The notes under the pieces are model-generated. The model did no database searches and was not told where the DNA came from. It worked only from the letters and a program-made list of their open reading frames with translations. Made by a program: the position numbers and the translations under genes. Positions 21,169 to 22,093 of a stretch of DNA of 22,093 nt are shown here, in pieces. Source of the stretch: a virus; IMG/VR virus record IMGVR_UViG_3300037189_007110, positions 1 through 22,093 of that record; one strand, written 5' to 3'. Within the stretch, counting starts at the first letter, position 1, and each line of letters starts with the position of its first letter.

Positions 21169-21513
21169 TCAGCCCTTGAGATAGACGTTGCACGTGACAG
21201 TCGCACCCGCCGCCGCAGTCGCCGTGACATACGTCGCCGCGAACACCGCATCCGGCACGGCATAGCAGCGGTCTGCCTGCACGGTTAGCGTGACCGGACT
21301 GTTGCTGCTGTCCGCAGCGGTGAAGAACTGCGTGGATGCGGCGTTGGGGCGCGTGCCAAACGTGAGTACCACCGGACTCCCGGTAGAGGTGGCCGTCACT
21401 TGCAGCATTGCCCCGCTGTGCATGGCGAACTGGAATCCGCCCGTCGATGCCTGCGTTGCGGTGAACACGACACTGGTGTTGGTTCTGTCGTTGAAGCGGG
21501 CAATATGTTGCAC
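21169..21513 (-). CDS. Small beta-rich virion protein (114 aa)
   Basis: The start is a GTG at 21513 with a strong SD (TAAGGAG) about 6 bases upstream, overlapping the upstream stop. The product is beta-rich and low in charge (TNTSVVFTATQASTGGFQFA, MLQVTATSTGSPVVLTFG, PVTLTVQADRCYAVPDAVFA, GATVTCNVYLKG). It is probably a small virion protein, possibly a tail or decoration subunit. No family is named. It heads the fibre-gene group. Confidence 0.72.
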   Translation of the reverse strand: MQHIARFNDRTNTSVVFTATQASTGGFQFAMHSGAMLQVTATSTGSPVVLTFGTRPNAASTQFFTAADSSNSPVTLTVQADRCYAVPDAVFAATYVTATAAAGATVTCNVYLKG

Positions 21514-21523
21514 GTGCTACTCC

Positions 21524-22093
21524 TTACTGGCCGGGCGGCGGCATATAGATGGATTGAGCGGCTTCTTCGGCCCGCTGACGCGCCATGCGGCGGCGCTCTT
21601 CTCGTTCGCTGGCCTGCTCCGGTGAAGGCTGGGGCGTGCCCGGCAGCATGGCGTACCCTGCGGCACCAACCCCGCCAAGCACCGCAAGCGGGAGTAGGTA
21701 GTCGGCAATACGCTCGCCAGAGCCGGTGATCACATCGGCCCCCATTCTCCGCAAAAACTGTGGGGCGCGACTTTTGAACGCATGCCTTGGGCGCTCGCCG
21801 GGTTCTGCGCTGCCGTCAACGGCTTTGCCTTGGCCGCTGCCGCCTCCGCCGCCAGTCTTCGCGAAGGGGTCGGGGCTTTCGCCCATAAAAGACTGCCACT
21901 GCGCGGGCGTGATCGCCTCGGCGTCCGCAATCTGCCGCGCTGTGCGGTAGCCAAACGGCGGAGGCTGATAGTCGAATGGGTTCGCCTGCTCGGTTGCAGG
22001 CTGTACCGGCTCGTTGTTCATAAACGATTGCCATTGCTCGGGCGTGATCGCCTCTGCCCGCTGAATAGCCTCGGGACTACGGTAGCCAAACGG
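21524..22093 (-). CDS. Repeat-bearing membrane-type virion protein, 5' end outside the window
   Basis: The frame is open from the window edge (22093) through an in-frame ATG at 22021 to a TAA at 21524, so the real start is probably outside. Two copies of a motif of about 25 residues are visible, PFGYR then AEAITP then QWQSFM. The first copy ends at the ATG at 22021, the second lies some 21 residues further on. A glycine-rich linker follows, then a hydrophobic helix (DYLLPLAVLGGVGAAGYAML) and a charged C-terminal helix. The upstream part may hold more repeats. It is a probable virion or membrane-contacting protein. No family is recognised. Confidence 0.8.
   Translation of the reverse strand, partial: PFGYRSPEAIQRAEAITPEQWQSFMNNEPVQPATEQANPFDYQPPPFGYRTARQIADAEAITPAQWQSFMGESPDPFAKTGGGGGSGQGKAVDGSAEPGERPRHAFKSRAPQFLRRMGADVITGSGERIADYLLPLAVLGGVGAAGYAMLPGTPQPSPEQASEREERRRMARQRAEEAAQSIYMPPPGQ

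Noticed and set aside
1-22093. CRISPR arrays, insertion sequences or long direct repeats
   Set aside because: No regular repeat-spacer pattern, transposase-like gene or terminal inverted repeat pair was seen on reading the window.

Overview
This window is a piece of a tailed, temperate double-stranded DNA phage genome (or an integrated copy of one). It is GC-rich and very compact. Every gene I can support lies on the minus strand except one tyrosine integrase. Many neighbours overlap by 1 or 4 bases (TGATG, ATGA), and most starts have a Shine-Dalgarno (SD) sequence. Both window ends cut through genes. No terminase, portal, capsid or DNA polymerase is visible, so this is part of a longer genome. 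The host cannot be read directly. The integrase ending and several small families remind me of Planctomycetota phages and prophages, but that rests on memory of family patterns and is weak.

Right part (about 22093 down to 8637, minus strand): virion genes. In transcription order they are a repeat-bearing membrane-type protein cut by the window edge, small beta-rich proteins, a tail-fibre-like protein, two proteins sharing a duplicated C-terminal domain, two related lectin-like surface proteins (one with an added FnIII-like domain), a 529-residue virion-type protein, two glycine-rich proteins and a 1230-residue protein that looks like a large internal or ejected virion protein. Then come five small genes in a row whose products all begin with variants of the same peptide (MSDIIRKLR) and then diverge completely. 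A short proline-rich protein and a P-loop kinase-like protein close the run.

Middle (about 7690-8691): the lysogeny module. The plus-strand integrase converges tail to tail with the kinase-like gene. Just upstream of its start, on the minus strand, is the 3' half of a tRNA with anticodon CAU (anticodon arm, T arm, 3' acceptor strand, no D arm). This is the expected look of an attP core. The core lies inside the first codons of the first recombination gene, a RecE-like PD-(D/E)XK exonuclease, whose SD and ATG lie on the integrase side of the core. Integration should therefore cut the exonuclease, and possibly the whole early operon, away from its own translation start and upstream control region.

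Left part (7757 down to 1, minus strand): recombination, replication and accessory genes. These are the exonuclease, an ERF-type annealing protein, two small overlapping ORFs, an SF2 helicase, a roughly 290-base non-coding leader with RNA-like structure, a DUF3820-like protein, a palindrome-bearing control region, a zinc-ribbon protein, a GNAT acetyltransferase, an HNH nuclease, a Holliday-junction-resolvase-like nuclease, a SprT-like protein with a damaged metal motif, a DUF6378-like protein, a small protein of a familiar phage type and three membrane-type proteins. Exonuclease, annealing protein, helicase and resolvase together would form a full double-strand-break recombination set.
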